DNA of 64,000 nt from CAILLO01 sp964579735 (GCA_964579735.1 CAZOHH010000002.1:54982-118981), one strand, 5' to 3'. Shown: positions 48,995 to 59,135, counted from the stretch's first letter. Translations and numbers: made by a program. Notes: generated from the sequence alone by a model not told the origin.

Positions 48995-51406
48995 CTACAA
49001 CTCAGCGATCGTGACCCCGCTATCCCCTTCTCCATAAGCCCCTGCACGGAATTTCCGTACCCGCCTGTCGCTCTTCAACATGGACTGGACTGCGGATCGC
49101 AAGGCTCCAGTGCCCTTCCCGTGCACGATCCGGACCGTCGCGATATTGGCGAGCACTGCGTCGTCCAGATAGCGGTCCAGGGTCTGCGTGGCCTCGTCTA
49201 CGGTCATTCCGAGGAGCTGGATCTCGTTGTTCATCGTCATTCGCCGCGACATCGTGAGGTCCCCCGACCCGCTTCGGGCCGAGACTCCGGCGGCCCTACC
49301 ACCCTTCTGGGGTTTCGCCTGTCGCTGTCCTGGCAATCGAAGGGAGGCTGCCGGCACATTGACGCGCATGGCTCCGTTCGTCAGGATGCAGTTTCCGCGT
49401 GCATCCGGTGACGACGCCAATCGCCCCGTCATGTCAAGCGCAGGCGCGTAGTAATCCTGTCCGACGACCAGGCGGTCGGGAACTCCTTCACCGGGTGCGT
49501 TGTCGAGGGTGGCGCGACCGATTTCCTCCTCGATGCCGCTGAGTCGGGCGCGAAGGTTGCGCCTCATTCCATCGGCCAGCATCTTGGCCTCTCGCGCGTC
49601 TTCTGTCTGGATGGCCTCCTTGAGGGATACAAGAACGGCATCGACTTCTCCGACCGCATCGGCAAGCCATTCGCGCGCTTCATCCCTCGCCTTCGAGAGG
49701 ATGGTGTTTCTTTTTTCCTCGAGCTGACGACGAAGACCAGCTGCCATCTCCTTATCCGTTCGCGCCTGGACGTTCAACGATTCGGCTTCCTGCAGGGCGC
49801 GGTCCGCCGCGACACGGCTGCGCTCGAGTCGTTCGACCAGCTCTTCGAAGGCGATTCCCTCTTCGCTCAAAAGGGTTCGTGCCTTCGCGATGATCTCCGC
49901 GGAAAGGCCCAGACGGCTGGAAATGATGAAGGCGTTGCTGACACCGGGAACGCCGATGAGAATCCGGTAGGTCGGTCGAAGAGTTTCCGTGTCGAACTCG
50001 CAGCAGGCGTTTTCGACCCCGTCGGTTCGCAGTGCGTAGCCTTTCAGCTCCTTGTAATGGGTGGTTGCGACGGTCGTGCATCCTTTGGCTCGGAGGTGGT
50101 CGAGAACGGCCATGGCAAGGGCGGCGCCCTCGGATGGGTCCGTGCCTGAACCAAGCTCGTCGACGAGGACGAGGCAGCCTGGACCGGCGGACTCGGTGAT
50201 GCGGACCAATGTCCTCATATGGGACGAGAACGTGCTCAGGTCCTGCTCGATGCTCTGCTCGTCGCCGATGTCCGCAAGAACCTTCCCGAACACGGAGATC
50301 TCCGAGCCGTGCCGGGCGGGGACATGGAGTCCAGACATGGCCATGAGGGTGAACAGTCCGCACGTTTTGAGGGAAACGGTCTTCCCTCCTGTGTTCGGGC
50401 CTGTGACGACGAGTGTGTCGTAGCCGTCGCCAATGGCGAAGTCGATGGGGACGACGCGTTCCTTCGGTATCAGCGGGTGGCGGGCGGATTTGAGGCGGAT
50501 GCGGCCGCGGGAGTTGATTTCCGGAGGGGCTGCATCCTGCAGGAGGGACAAGCGCCCCTTTGCCGTCAGGAAGTCGATCCGGGCCATCAGGAGCGCATCG
50601 TGGGAGAGCAGGTCCGCGGAGCCCGCAACGAGGCCGGACAGACGTCGGAGGATTCGGTCCACCTCGTCGCGTTCCTTGACCATGAGTTCGCGGATGCGGT
50701 TGTTGGCTTCGACCACGGCCATGGGCTCGACGAAGAGCGTTGCGCCGCTCGAGGATGCGTCGTGGACGATGCCGGGCACCTCTCCTCGGTGTTCGGACTT
50801 CACGGGGACGACGTATCGGTCGCCACGCATCGTGACCAGAGACTCCTGGAGAGCACGGGCGTATTGCGGAGACCGGACGATTCGTCCGAGGCTTTCCTTC
50901 ACCTCGGCCTGGGAATCCCGGATGCGGCGGCGGATCACTGCCAGTTCGGGACTTGCGTTGTCGAAGAGTTCGTCCTCGCCCGCTATGGCGCCGGACAGGG
51001 TCTTTTCCAGATTGCGGTCGGGCTTCAGCCTGCCGATCGCAGCATAGATGCGGTTATCCGCTGGGAAACTCGAAGACGGCCGTTCCGGAAGCATTCCCAA
51101 CATGCGGTCCACGGTGCGCAGAAACGTGCCGATACGGAGAAGTTCCCCGCATGTCAGCGTGGCACCGGCCGACGAACGGTCCACGGAAGGGCCGATCTCC
51201 GTGATGCCGGAAAGGGGGGGCTCCCCTTTTTCCAGAATCACCGCAACGGCATCCGTCGTCTCCGCGAGCATCTCGACAACGGCTTCGGCGGACGGACTCG
51301 GGGTCAAGGCGGCGCAGAGCGACCGCCCTCCTTCGGAGAAGGCCAGTTTCGCCAGCTCGACGACGATCTTGTCGTATTCAAGGACCCTAAGTGTCCGAGG
51401 ATCCAT
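48995..51406 (-). CDS. mutS2: MutS2 ATPase with C-terminal Smr domain
   Basis: An 803-residue MutS2. The MutS-type ATPase has Walker A GPNTGGKTVS, Walker B LVLVDELGSGTDPSEG and ATTHYKELK. A coiled region follows (about 510-640), then a KOW-like part and the C-terminal Smr domain. The Smr motif HGKGTGALR is kept, but the upstream LDLR motif reads IQLLG. MutS2 has been linked to suppression of recombination and, in Bacillus, to rescue of collided ribosomes. The ATG overlaps the pgsA end by 20 bases. It is last in the pgcA operon. Confidence 0.96.
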   Translation of the reverse strand: MDPRTLRVLEYDKIVVELAKLAFSEGGRSLCAALTPSPSAEAVVEMLAETTDAVAVILEKGEPPLSGITEIGPSVDRSSAGATLTCGELLRIGTFLRTVDRMLGMLPERPSSSFPADNRIYAAIGRLKPDRNLEKTLSGAIAGEDELFDNASPELAVIRRRIRDSQAEVKESLGRIVRSPQYARALQESLVTMRGDRYVVPVKSEHRGEVPGIVHDASSSGATLFVEPMAVVEANNRIRELMVKERDEVDRILRRLSGLVAGSADLLSHDALLMARIDFLTAKGRLSLLQDAAPPEINSRGRIRLKSARHPLIPKERVVPIDFAIGDGYDTLVVTGPNTGGKTVSLKTCGLFTLMAMSGLHVPARHGSEISVFGKVLADIGDEQSIEQDLSTFSSHMRTLVRITESAGPGCLVLVDELGSGTDPSEGAALAMAVLDHLRAKGCTTVATTHYKELKGYALRTDGVENACCEFDTETLRPTYRILIGVPGVSNAFIISSRLGLSAEIIAKARTLLSEEGIAFEELVERLERSRVAADRALQEAESLNVQARTDKEMAAGLRRQLEEKRNTILSKARDEAREWLADAVGEVDAVLVSLKEAIQTEDAREAKMLADGMRRNLRARLSGIEEEIGRATLDNAPGEGVPDRLVVGQDYYAPALDMTGRLASSPDARGNCILTNGAMRVNVPAASLRLPGQRQAKPQKGGRAAGVSARSGSGDLTMSRRMTMNNEIQLLGMTVDEATQTLDRYLDDAVLANIATVRIVHGKGTGALRSAVQSMLKSDRRVRKFRAGAYGEGDSGVTIAEL

Positions 51407-51995
51407 TCTTCGTGCCTCTGAGGGTGGGAATCAGGTTCTCGCGGCCATACTGCACATAGGAGACGAAGGAGAGAAGAATCGGAATCAGGAAGAAGAAACC
51501 GGCAAGCCGCTGCTGGCCCGGTTGGACCACGAGGATCGTCAACGCGAACGCTACGGCGAAGAGAAAGGTCGCGACCTTTCCGTACCACTTCGCATAGACG
51601 ACAAGTTTGTACCGTCGAAGAAGGAAGACTCCTCCGACGATCATGAGCGCCTCCTTGACGAGGATGAAGAGCGGAATCCATACCGGAAGCCGGAGCGAAA
51701 GGCATAGGAGAGTCGCGGTCATGAAGTGGAAGAGCTTGTCTACGAAGGGATCGAAGAGCTTTCCGAATTCCGAGACCTGATCGAAGTGACGCGCGACATA
51801 ACCATCGACCATGTCGAGGAAGGCGAGGATGACGAAAAGGACGAGGGAGACGATACGACCGGCTTCGCCCGCCATGAGGTACCCTCCGAGAACGGGCAGC
51901 GCGAGGAAGCGGAGCAGCGTGATTCCATTGGGAATGGTGAGGACATGGTATTTCTCGAAGAGGGTCGGTTCTCGCTCTGGATGCGGGCTGATCAT
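51387..51995 (-). CDS. pgsA: CDP-alcohol phosphatidyltransferase, PgsA-like
   Basis: A 202-residue multi-pass membrane enzyme. The CDP-alcohol phosphotransferase signature DGxxARxxxxxxxxGxxxDxxxD is present as DGYVARHFDQVSEFGKLFD and continues PFVDKL. By similarity it makes phosphatidylglycerol phosphate from CDP-diacylglycerol and glycerol-3-phosphate, though a related alcohol acceptor is possible. ATG at 51995 has GGAGGG 6 bases upstream and overlaps the TVP38 stop (ATGA). Confidence 0.9.
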   Translation of the reverse strand: MISPHPEREPTLFEKYHVLTIPNGITLLRFLALPVLGGYLMAGEAGRIVSLVLFVILAFLDMVDGYVARHFDQVSEFGKLFDPFVDKLFHFMTATLLCLSLRLPVWIPLFILVKEALMIVGGVFLLRRYKLVVYAKWYGKVATFLFAVAFALTILVVQPGQQRLAGFFFLIPILLSFVSYVQYGRENLIPTLRGTKNGSSDT

Positions 51996-52717
51996 GGTTG
52001 TCCCTCCAAAGACGTCGGGGGGTCCTTCCTTTTCCGTGAAATCCAGGACATGATGCGCTCGCTGAAGAAGAAGGCGGGGACGGCGACGACGCCGAGGGCG
52101 ATGAAGACGATAACGGCTCTTCCGGTATCGCCCATCGCAAGGCTGGCACCGATATAGGTCGAACTGAGCAGGGAGGGAAATCGTGCGATGAGGGAAACGA
52201 CGAGGAATCGGAGCGCCGGGTATCGGGACAGTCCGGCGGCATAGGCGACGACGTCCTTGGGAATACCCGGGATGAAATACAGCAGGAAGACGACCTTGTC
52301 GGCTTTGCCGCCCTGAACGAGAGAGCGCACCTTCGCGACCTTGTCCGGCTTCACGAAAAGGGATAGGGTCTCCGCGCCGAGGAATCGACCGAGCATATGG
52401 TTGACCATGGTTCCAACCGTCAGGCCGAAGAGACATACGAAAGCGCCTCCGAAGGTCCCGTACAGGATTCCCGCACCGAGCTGGAGAGCTTCGGCCGGAA
52501 GGACCGGAACGATGACCTGGAGACAGAGGAGACCCACCATCGTGGCGATGCCACCGAAGCCGGAGCGGCGGATTCCGTCGAGGAATTCCGTGCGAGCCGC
52601 TGGATCCGACGCGATCCGAATCATCCACGGCATGAGGAAATAGGCCGCCACGCCCATGACTGAGACGATGATTGTTATCGCCGTCGGATAGAGCCACTTC
52701 TTCGTCCGTTCGTCCAT
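51992..52717 (-). CDS. TVP38/TMEM64-family membrane protein (DedA-like)
   Basis: A 241-residue multi-pass protein of the VTT/DedA superfamily: an N-terminal membrane helix, then the VTT domain with GAGILYGTFGGAFVCLFG, FLLYFIPGIPKDVVAYAAGL and the re-entrant segments typical of TVP38. Members are thought to flip or move lipids such as undecaprenyl phosphate or phosphatidylethanolamine. The substrate here is unknown. ATG at 52717 has GGAGG about 10 bases upstream. It sits between pfkA and pgsA, so a phospholipid link is plausible. Confidence 0.88.
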   Translation of the reverse strand: MDERTKKWLYPTAITIIVSVMGVAAYFLMPWMIRIASDPAARTEFLDGIRRSGFGGIATMVGLLCLQVIVPVLPAEALQLGAGILYGTFGGAFVCLFGLTVGTMVNHMLGRFLGAETLSLFVKPDKVAKVRSLVQGGKADKVVFLLYFIPGIPKDVVAYAAGLSRYPALRFLVVSLIARFPSLLSSTYIGASLAMGDTGRAVIVFIALGVVAVPAFFFSERIMSWISRKRKDPPTSLEGQP

Positions 52718-52743
52718 GCCGTGAGATCCTCCGATATGTTGCC

Positions 52744-53730
52744 CTAAAGGGACAGGATGTGTGCCGCGCGCAGCTGCTCCGGGTCGATTTCCTTCTTCAT
52801 GGCCATGGCTTCTTCGATATCGATGTCGACGACCTTGCCGCACTGCAGGGAGACGATCCGATTGAGTCGGCCCTGCACGAGCGCTTCGACCCCACGCACG
52901 CCCATGAGGCTCGCCATCACGCGGTCCCGCTCCGTCGGGCTGCCGCCCCGCTGGATATGGCCGAGGATCGTGGCGCGGGATTCGATGCCCGTCGCAGCCT
53001 CGATCTTCGCCGCGATCTCGATCGAATCGCCCTTCCCCTCCGCGACGATGACGATGAAGTGTTTCTTTCCACGGTTTCGGGCCTCGAGCATCACCTTGAG
53101 GACATCCCGGTCGAATTCGACTTCCTGTTCAGGGATCAGGACGATTTCCGCGCCGTTGGCCATGCCGACATTGAGCGCGATGTAGCCGGCTCCGCGTCCC
53201 ATGACCTCGATGACGCTGCAGCGCTCGTGGGAGGACGCCGTGTCGCGAAGCTTGTCGATGGCCTGCATGGCCGTATTCATGGCCGTATCATAACCGATCG
53301 TATACTCCGTGCATCCGATGTCGTTGTCGATGGTTCCGGGCAGGCCGATCACGGGCAGCCCGCGGCGGGAGAGGTCGAGGGCGCCACGGTAGGAACCATC
53401 CCCTCCGATGACGACGACCGCATCCACGCTGAAGACGCGAGCCATCGATATCGCCTTCTCCATGCCCTCTTCCGTCTGGAACTCCTTGGAGCGCGCGGTC
53501 TGGAGAATCGTTCCGCCGCGTTGCAGCGTCTCGGAGACCGACCGGTTGTTGAGGAGCTCCATCTCGCCTCGGATCAGACCCTGGTATCCCTTTCGGATTC
53601 CATAGACCTTGAGCCCGTAGAAATTTCCCGTGCGCACCACGGCACGGATGGCGGCGTTCATGCCCGGGGCATCTCCCCCGCTGGTGAGTACGCCGATGCT
53701 CTGGATCCCTGGAGTGGTCTTCTCGTCCAT
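52744..53730 (-). CDS. pfkA: ATP-dependent 6-phosphofructokinase PfkA
   Basis: A 328-residue glycolytic kinase that makes fructose-1,6-bisphosphate. TSGGDAPGMNAAIRAVVR opens the protein. The ATP-type nucleotide site is GGDGSYRGA at residues 109-117 and the catalytic aspartate is D135 in PGTIDNDI. A glycine, not an aspartate, at position 110 indicates ATP rather than pyrophosphate use. AAGGAG precedes the ATG at 53730. dnaE directly upstream is the classical Gram-positive neighbour. Confidence 0.97.
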   Translation of the reverse strand: MDEKTTPGIQSIGVLTSGGDAPGMNAAIRAVVRTGNFYGLKVYGIRKGYQGLIRGEMELLNNRSVSETLQRGGTILQTARSKEFQTEEGMEKAISMARVFSVDAVVVIGGDGSYRGALDLSRRGLPVIGLPGTIDNDIGCTEYTIGYDTAMNTAMQAIDKLRDTASSHERCSVIEVMGRGAGYIALNVGMANGAEIVLIPEQEVEFDRDVLKVMLEARNRGKKHFIVIVAEGKGDSIEIAAKIEAATGIESRATILGHIQRGGSPTERDRVMASLMGVRGVEALVQGRLNRIVSLQCGKVVDIDIEEAMAMKKEIDPEQLRAAHILSL

Positions 53731-53764
53731 TTCGCTCTCCTTCAACGTCCTTCGCTTGAGGTTC

Positions 53765-56700
53765 TCATATAAAGCCGAGGTTGTCGATGCCGTAGATGCG
53801 GGCCAGTTCCGAAAGAGTCGCGTCATCCGTGCGGACTCTGCACTCGACGCCTGGATCGACGGTGCGCCCTGCGGGTTCCAGACGGACCAGGCAGGGGGTC
53901 TCGCCGGTGAAGTAACGGAGCGTCGCCGTCATCCTTCGAAAGCCGGTGTCGCCCTCTTCGCCGAAATAGCGGATGCAGAGGGTCCTGGGTGTTTCAGAGG
54001 GTGCAGGCGCGGGTACAGCCGGTTCGAAGGACTTTTCGAGAAGTCGTATGTCTTCGGCGATGAGTTTGGGTTCCTCTTCCTCGCGAATGCTGGCCCGGCC
54101 CAGGACCTGAACGGGTGTTCCCTCGATAAGGAAGGCGGCGCAGCGTTGAAGAACCTTGGGAAAGACGAGGACTTCGATCTGACCGAAGAGGTCCTCCAGC
54201 GTCACGAAGGACATCATCTCGTTCGAACGGGTCGTCTTGTTCTTGCGCGCGACGATCATTCCAGCGAAGGAGACGCGCGAGCCGTCGGACACGCGATGCG
54301 AGACACCGATGGAATCTGCAGGATCCAGCTCCGCACCCTCGCCGGTCCGAACCGCGAAATCGGTGCTGTCGCAGTTGGCCAGACGGCGGATGGGTTCCGC
54401 GTAATCATCCAGCGGGTGGCCGGACAGGTAGAGGCCGAGCATCTCCTTCTCCATCCCGAGTCTTTCCGTCGTGGAGAATTCGGGTTGATCCGGATACTCC
54501 GGTTCCGTGAAAGCTCCCCCCTGCGCGGGAGTCGTGCCGGGCATGTCGAACAGGGACAGCTGCCCTTCGAGATTGCGCTTTCGCTCCGACGCGAGCCGGT
54601 CGAGAGTCCCATCGAGAACCAGCAGCATACGAGATCTCGCGACACCGAAAGAATCCATGGCGCCGCTGCGGATCAAGGACTCGAAGACCTTGCGGTTCAT
54701 GTCTCCCGAGGACATCCGTGCGAGGAAATCCCCGAAGCCCTTGAAAAGTCCATTCTCCGTCCGCTCGCGGATCATGCCGTCGACCGCCGAAGCGCCGACG
54801 TTCCGGACGCCGGCGAGGGCGAAGCGGATCTTCTGACCCTCGGGGACGAACTTCGTGAAGCTTCGATTCACATCGGGAGGCAGGACCTGTATGCCCAACC
54901 GCTTGCATACTCCCACATACCAGGCGGCCTGTTCCAGATTCCCCATGAAGCTGTTGAGCATCGCGGCCATGAATTCGACGGGGTGGTGGATCTTGAGCCA
55001 AGCGGTATAGTAGGCCACGACCGCGTAGGCGGCGGCATGGGACTTGTTGAAAGCATATCCGCCGAACGACATGAGCTCGTCGAATATCCTCTCCGCCGTC
55101 GCCAGATCGACGCCTCGCGCGGCCGCTCCGTCGACGATGTTCCCCTTCTCGTCTTTCCCGCCGTGGATGAAGAGTCCTTTGTATTTCGCGATCTCTTCGG
55201 GTTTCTTCTTGGACATCGCCCTGCGCACATTGTCCGACTGGCCCATCGACAGACCGCCGAGATCCCTCACGATGCGCATGACCTGCTCCTGATAGACGAT
55301 ACACCCGTAGGTGACGTCGAGAATCGGCTCGAGCAGCGGGGTGTCGTATCGGATCCGTTCCGGGTGGTGCTTGGCATCCACGTACCTTGGAATCTGCTCC
55401 ATGGGTCCGGGGCGATACAGCGAGACTCCGGCGATCAGGTCCTCCAGGCATTCCGGTTGAAGTTCCTTCATGAAGGAGGTCATCCCACGGCTTTCCAGTT
55501 GGAAGACCGCTTCCGTTCTCCCCTCTCCGATCATCGTGAACACCGCGGGGTCGTCCATCGAAAGGGCGTCGTAGTCGATCGGCGCAGCGCCGGACGCCTC
55601 CACGAACGCCGAAGCATCCCGCATCACGGTCAAGGTCCGGAGACCGAGGAAATCGAATTTGAGAAGTCCGATCCGCTCGACGTTGTTCTTGTCGAACTGG
55701 ACGACGATGGAGTCCTCGTTGCGGGAAAGCGGAGCGATATCGGTCAAGGGACCTCTCGAAATCACGACGCCGGCCGCATGCGTCGACGCGTGACGCGGGA
55801 GGCCTTCGAGTCGAAGGGCCATGTCGATGACTTGCCGCGTCAGCACGTTCGCTTCGTACTCGGCCTTGAGGTCGGTGGACTCGAGAGCCTTCGACAACGT
55901 GACTTTGGGGCCGAAGGGTATCATCTTGGCGATTCGATCGGATTCGGCATAGGAGACGTCAAGGGCACGCGCGACATCGCGGATCACCTGTTTCGCGCCG
56001 AGGGTGCCGAAGGTGATCACCTGCGCGACCCGGTCCTTGCCGTACTTCCGCGTGACGTAATCGATGACCTCCTGTCTGCGCTCGTAGCAGAAATCGATGT
56101 CGAAGTCGGGCATGCTGACGCGGTCTTCGTTGAGGAACCTCTCGAAGATCAGAGAGAACCGCATGGGGTCGATGTTGGTGATTCGCAAGCTGTACGCGGC
56201 AAGGGAACCCGCTCCGGAACCGCGTCCGGGTCCGACCATGATGCCTTGCTCCCGTGCGAAGCGGATGAAGTCCCACACGACGAGATAGTAGTCGATGAAG
56301 TCCATGCGCTCGATCACCGACAGTTCGTAGTCGAGGCGCCGGTGGTACTCGGCCGTCGTGACCTCGTCGACGATTCCCGATGCGGAGAGTCGCTCCTTCA
56401 GTCCGGCTTCGCACAAGTCGCGAAGATACGTGACGTTGTCGCGTCCGTCGGGAACCGAAAACTCCGGCAGGTAGGTCTTGTCGAAATCCAGTTCGACATT
56501 GCACATCCCTGCGATGACCGAAGTATTCGCGACGGCTTCCGGAATCGCCTCGAACGCCTTCTCCATCTCCTCGGGGGACTTCACGTAGAACTCCTCCGTG
56601 GGCATCCGCATCCGGTCCGGGTCACTCATTCGCTTACCCGTCTGCATGCAGAGGAGGATTTCCTGTGCCTTCGCGTCCTCCTTGAGGAGATAATGGCAAT

Positions 56701-57313
56701 CATTCGTCGCAACCAGAGGGATGCCGGTCTCTCGGGATAGTTCGATGAGCGCGGCGTTTACGAAATTCTGCTCCGGGATACCGTTGCTCTGGACCTCGAG
56801 GAAGAAGTTTCCGCGTCCGAAGAGCGTGTCGAAGCGGAGAGCTGCCGCGCGAGCCCTATCGAAGTCACGGGAGAGGATCGCGGAGGCGACTTCGCCGCTC
56901 AGGCATGCGCTCAAGGCGACCAGTCCTTCGGAGTGGCTCGCAAGGATCTCCAGGTCGATTCGTGGACGGTAGTAGAAGCCTTCGACGAATCCAGCCGAGA
57001 CGATCTTCATCAGATTGCGCAGTCCTGTCGCGTCCTTTGCCAGCAGAACGAGATGCGCCGGTTCCTTGTCGATGCCGGGGACGCGGTCGGTACGCCCACG
57101 AGGCGCGACATAGCATTCGCAACCGATGATGGGCTTCACGCCCTTCTTCCGACATGCCAGGTAGAAGTCGATGATGCCGTACATCGCGCCATGGTCGGTG
57201 ATGGCGCAGGCATCCATGTCCAGCGCGCGCAATCGGTCCGGCAGGTCCGCGATGCGGATGGCGCCGTCCAGAAGGCTGTATTCCGTATGGAGGTGGAGAT
57301 GAACGAATCCCAT
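53765..57313 (-). CDS. dnaE: DNA polymerase III alpha subunit DnaE
   Basis: An 1182-residue C-family replicative polymerase without an internal proofreading exonuclease, so DnaE rather than PolC. The N-terminal PHP domain (HLHTEYSLLDG, ITDHGAMYGI) keeps metal-binding histidines. The palm has VGPGRGSGAGSL and the catalytic pair PDFDIDF. A helix-hairpin-helix region and an OB-fold (FAGMIVARKNKTTRSNEMM, FVTLEDLFGQIEVLVFP) lie near the C-terminus. The start is ATG 6 bases after the pgcA stop, with a weak AGAGAG site, so translation may be coupled. Whether it is the main or lagging-strand polymerase depends on whether polC exists elsewhere. Confidence 0.96.
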   Translation of the reverse strand: MGFVHLHLHTEYSLLDGAIRIADLPDRLRALDMDACAITDHGAMYGIIDFYLACRKKGVKPIIGCECYVAPRGRTDRVPGIDKEPAHLVLLAKDATGLRNLMKIVSAGFVEGFYYRPRIDLEILASHSEGLVALSACLSGEVASAILSRDFDRARAAALRFDTLFGRGNFFLEVQSNGIPEQNFVNAALIELSRETGIPLVATNDCHYLLKEDAKAQEILLCMQTGKRMSDPDRMRMPTEEFYVKSPEEMEKAFEAIPEAVANTSVIAGMCNVELDFDKTYLPEFSVPDGRDNVTYLRDLCEAGLKERLSASGIVDEVTTAEYHRRLDYELSVIERMDFIDYYLVVWDFIRFAREQGIMVGPGRGSGAGSLAAYSLRITNIDPMRFSLIFERFLNEDRVSMPDFDIDFCYERRQEVIDYVTRKYGKDRVAQVITFGTLGAKQVIRDVARALDVSYAESDRIAKMIPFGPKVTLSKALESTDLKAEYEANVLTRQVIDMALRLEGLPRHASTHAAGVVISRGPLTDIAPLSRNEDSIVVQFDKNNVERIGLLKFDFLGLRTLTVMRDASAFVEASGAAPIDYDALSMDDPAVFTMIGEGRTEAVFQLESRGMTSFMKELQPECLEDLIAGVSLYRPGPMEQIPRYVDAKHHPERIRYDTPLLEPILDVTYGCIVYQEQVMRIVRDLGGLSMGQSDNVRRAMSKKKPEEIAKYKGLFIHGGKDEKGNIVDGAAARGVDLATAERIFDELMSFGGYAFNKSHAAAYAVVAYYTAWLKIHHPVEFMAAMLNSFMGNLEQAAWYVGVCKRLGIQVLPPDVNRSFTKFVPEGQKIRFALAGVRNVGASAVDGMIRERTENGLFKGFGDFLARMSSGDMNRKVFESLIRSGAMDSFGVARSRMLLVLDGTLDRLASERKRNLEGQLSLFDMPGTTPAQGGAFTEPEYPDQPEFSTTERLGMEKEMLGLYLSGHPLDDYAEPIRRLANCDSTDFAVRTGEGAELDPADSIGVSHRVSDGSRVSFAGMIVARKNKTTRSNEMMSFVTLEDLFGQIEVLVFPKVLQRCAAFLIEGTPVQVLGRASIREEEEPKLIAEDIRLLEKSFEPAVPAPAPSETPRTLCIRYFGEEGDTGFRRMTATLRYFTGETPCLVRLEPAGRTVDPGVECRVRTDDATLSELARIYGIDNLGFI

Positions 57314-57319
57314 CGCTCT

Positions 57320-59062
57320 CTACTGGAGCCGTTCGCGGATATGGGCCACGACCGAGTCCGAAAGCGATGCGAGTCTGGAACGTGCAGCGGTCTCGTCCGG
57401 GTCGTAGCAGCCAAAGTATATCTTCAGCTTGGGTTCCGTGCCCGACGGGCGGACGCAGAACCAGTCGAGGCCAGCCAACGTGTATCGCAGGACATCGGAG
57501 CTCGTGAAGCCTTCGATGGGGGTGGTCTGCATTGAACAGACCGTGCGGGTCAGCGTTCCATAATCATCTATGGAGAGCACGGGGATTCCCCGGAGGTCCT
57601 GGTCTTTCTCGGACCGGAGACGGCTCATGGCTCCTGCTATCCGCGTAATTCCTTCCTTGCCCTCGAGGGTGATCGAAACGGTGTCTTCCGCTGCATATCC
57701 GAAGCGATGGAAAATGGACTTTAGCCGCCCCCGAATCGTGGTTCCGGTATCCCGGCAGACTGCTGCCATTTCCGCGAAGAGCATGGAGGCCACCACGGCG
57801 TCCTTGTCCCGGACTTCCGTGCCGCAGAGATAGCCGAAACTTTCCTCGAAGCCGAACTGGAAGTGCCCGGTGCCGTTCTCGTCGAGATCTCGGATCTTCT
57901 CGCCGATGAACTTGAACCCGGTCAGCGTGCGGATCACTTCGACGCCGAAGGCTTCGCCGACGGGTTCCGCAAGTTGCGTCGACACGATCGTGGTGACGGC
58001 GAAGGAACCGGGAGGAAGCGTTCCTGCCGCTTTCTTCGCCGATAGGACGTACTCCATCAAAAGGAGACCGATCTGGTTGCCTGTCAGCACCGAAAAGGAA
58101 TCGTCCTCGTCTCGAACGGCGATTCCCATGCGGTCCCCATCCGGATCCGTCGCGATCACCAGGTCGGCGTTCTCTCGGCCGGCGAGGTCTATCGCCATCT
58201 GGAGGGCCGTTCGCTCCTCGGGATTCGGGAAGGCGACCGTCGGGAAAGCGGAGTCCGGCATCTCCTGTTCGGGGACGACGACCACCTCATGGAAACCCAG
58301 TTCGGAGAGGATCCTGCGTACGGGTTTGTTTCCTGCTCCATGAAGCGGCGTGTAGACGATCTTCATGCCGGCCTGTCGTGAAATGGCGCCCGGATCGATG
58401 GAGAGCGGCTTCAAGGCCGCCATGTAGGCTTCGTCGATCTCCTTGCCGAATCGGCGCACCAGTCCCTGGGACTCCGCCTCCTGAAGGCCGATCCATCGGA
58501 CGGTCCGGATGTCGTCGATGGAGCGGATCGCGGCGAGGACCTTGTCGGCCGCTTCGGGTGGCAACTGGCCACCGTCCTCTCCGTAGGCTTTGTATCCATT
58601 GTATTTCGCCGGGTTGTGGCTGGCCGTGACCATGACGCCGCCAACGGCCCCGAAGCGTCGTACGGCAAAGGAGAGCATGGGGGTGGGACGTAGTTCGTCC
58701 GATAGATATGCGGGAATTCCATGGGTTGCGAAGACTAGCGCGGTAACCTGTGCGAAAAGATCGGAGTATAGGCGGGAATCGTAGGAAATCACGACGCCTC
58801 GTTTGTAGAAGTCCTCCCCTTCGCCGAGAAGATAGCGTGCGAAGCCCTCGCTGGCCTTCGCGACGGTGTAGACGTTCATTCGGTTCAACCCGGCGCCGAT
58901 CAGGCCGCGAAGGCCTCCGGTACCGAACTCGAGATCCTTGTAGAATCGTTCCTCGACGTCATTGGGGTCGTTCGCTATGGACAGGAGCTCCCTTCGGGTA
59001 GCTTCGTCGAAATAGGGGTCGGTGGACCACAATTGGTAATTCGATCGCGTGGCGGGCAACAT
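57320..59062 (-). CDS. pgcA: Phosphoglucomutase/phosphomannomutase (PgcA type)
   Basis: A 580-residue alpha-D-phosphohexomutase, the size of Bacillus PgcA. The phosphoserine loop is TASHNP with S148, the magnesium site is DPDGDRMG, the sugar loop is GFEESFGY and the phosphate site is RPSGTEPK. It interconverts glucose-6- and glucose-1-phosphate, feeding ADP-glucose synthesis by GlgC and cell-wall sugar supply. GAGGAGG lies 6 bases before the ATG. It leads pgcA-dnaE-pfkA-TVP38-pgsA-mutS2. Confidence 0.95.
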   Translation of the reverse strand: MLPATRSNYQLWSTDPYFDEATRRELLSIANDPNDVEERFYKDLEFGTGGLRGLIGAGLNRMNVYTVAKASEGFARYLLGEGEDFYKRGVVISYDSRLYSDLFAQVTALVFATHGIPAYLSDELRPTPMLSFAVRRFGAVGGVMVTASHNPAKYNGYKAYGEDGGQLPPEAADKVLAAIRSIDDIRTVRWIGLQEAESQGLVRRFGKEIDEAYMAALKPLSIDPGAISRQAGMKIVYTPLHGAGNKPVRRILSELGFHEVVVVPEQEMPDSAFPTVAFPNPEERTALQMAIDLAGRENADLVIATDPDGDRMGIAVRDEDDSFSVLTGNQIGLLLMEYVLSAKKAAGTLPPGSFAVTTIVSTQLAEPVGEAFGVEVIRTLTGFKFIGEKIRDLDENGTGHFQFGFEESFGYLCGTEVRDKDAVVASMLFAEMAAVCRDTGTTIRGRLKSIFHRFGYAAEDTVSITLEGKEGITRIAGAMSRLRSEKDQDLRGIPVLSIDDYGTLTRTVCSMQTTPIEGFTSSDVLRYTLAGLDWFCVRPSGTEPKLKIYFGCYDPDETAARSRLASLSDSVVAHIRERLQ

Positions 59063-59126
59063 GTCGTTTCCTCCTCGTACGGGACGTCCCAGGACCCGTT
59101 CCGGCCCGGAAGGACGACCTGAGCGA

Positions 59127-59135
59127 ATTATAACA
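59127..59135 (-). promoter_or_regulatory. Extended -10 promoter of the pgcA-mutS2 run
   Basis: The minus strand reads TGTTATAAT, 64 bases before the pgcA start, within the gap after uvrB. There is no -35 match, so it would depend on the TG extension. Confidence 0.6.

Noticed and set aside
53630..56740. A 1036-codon open frame on the plus strand
   Set aside because: It is antisense to dnaE and pfkA and shows the same codon-mirror composition as other shadows in this GC-rich DNA.
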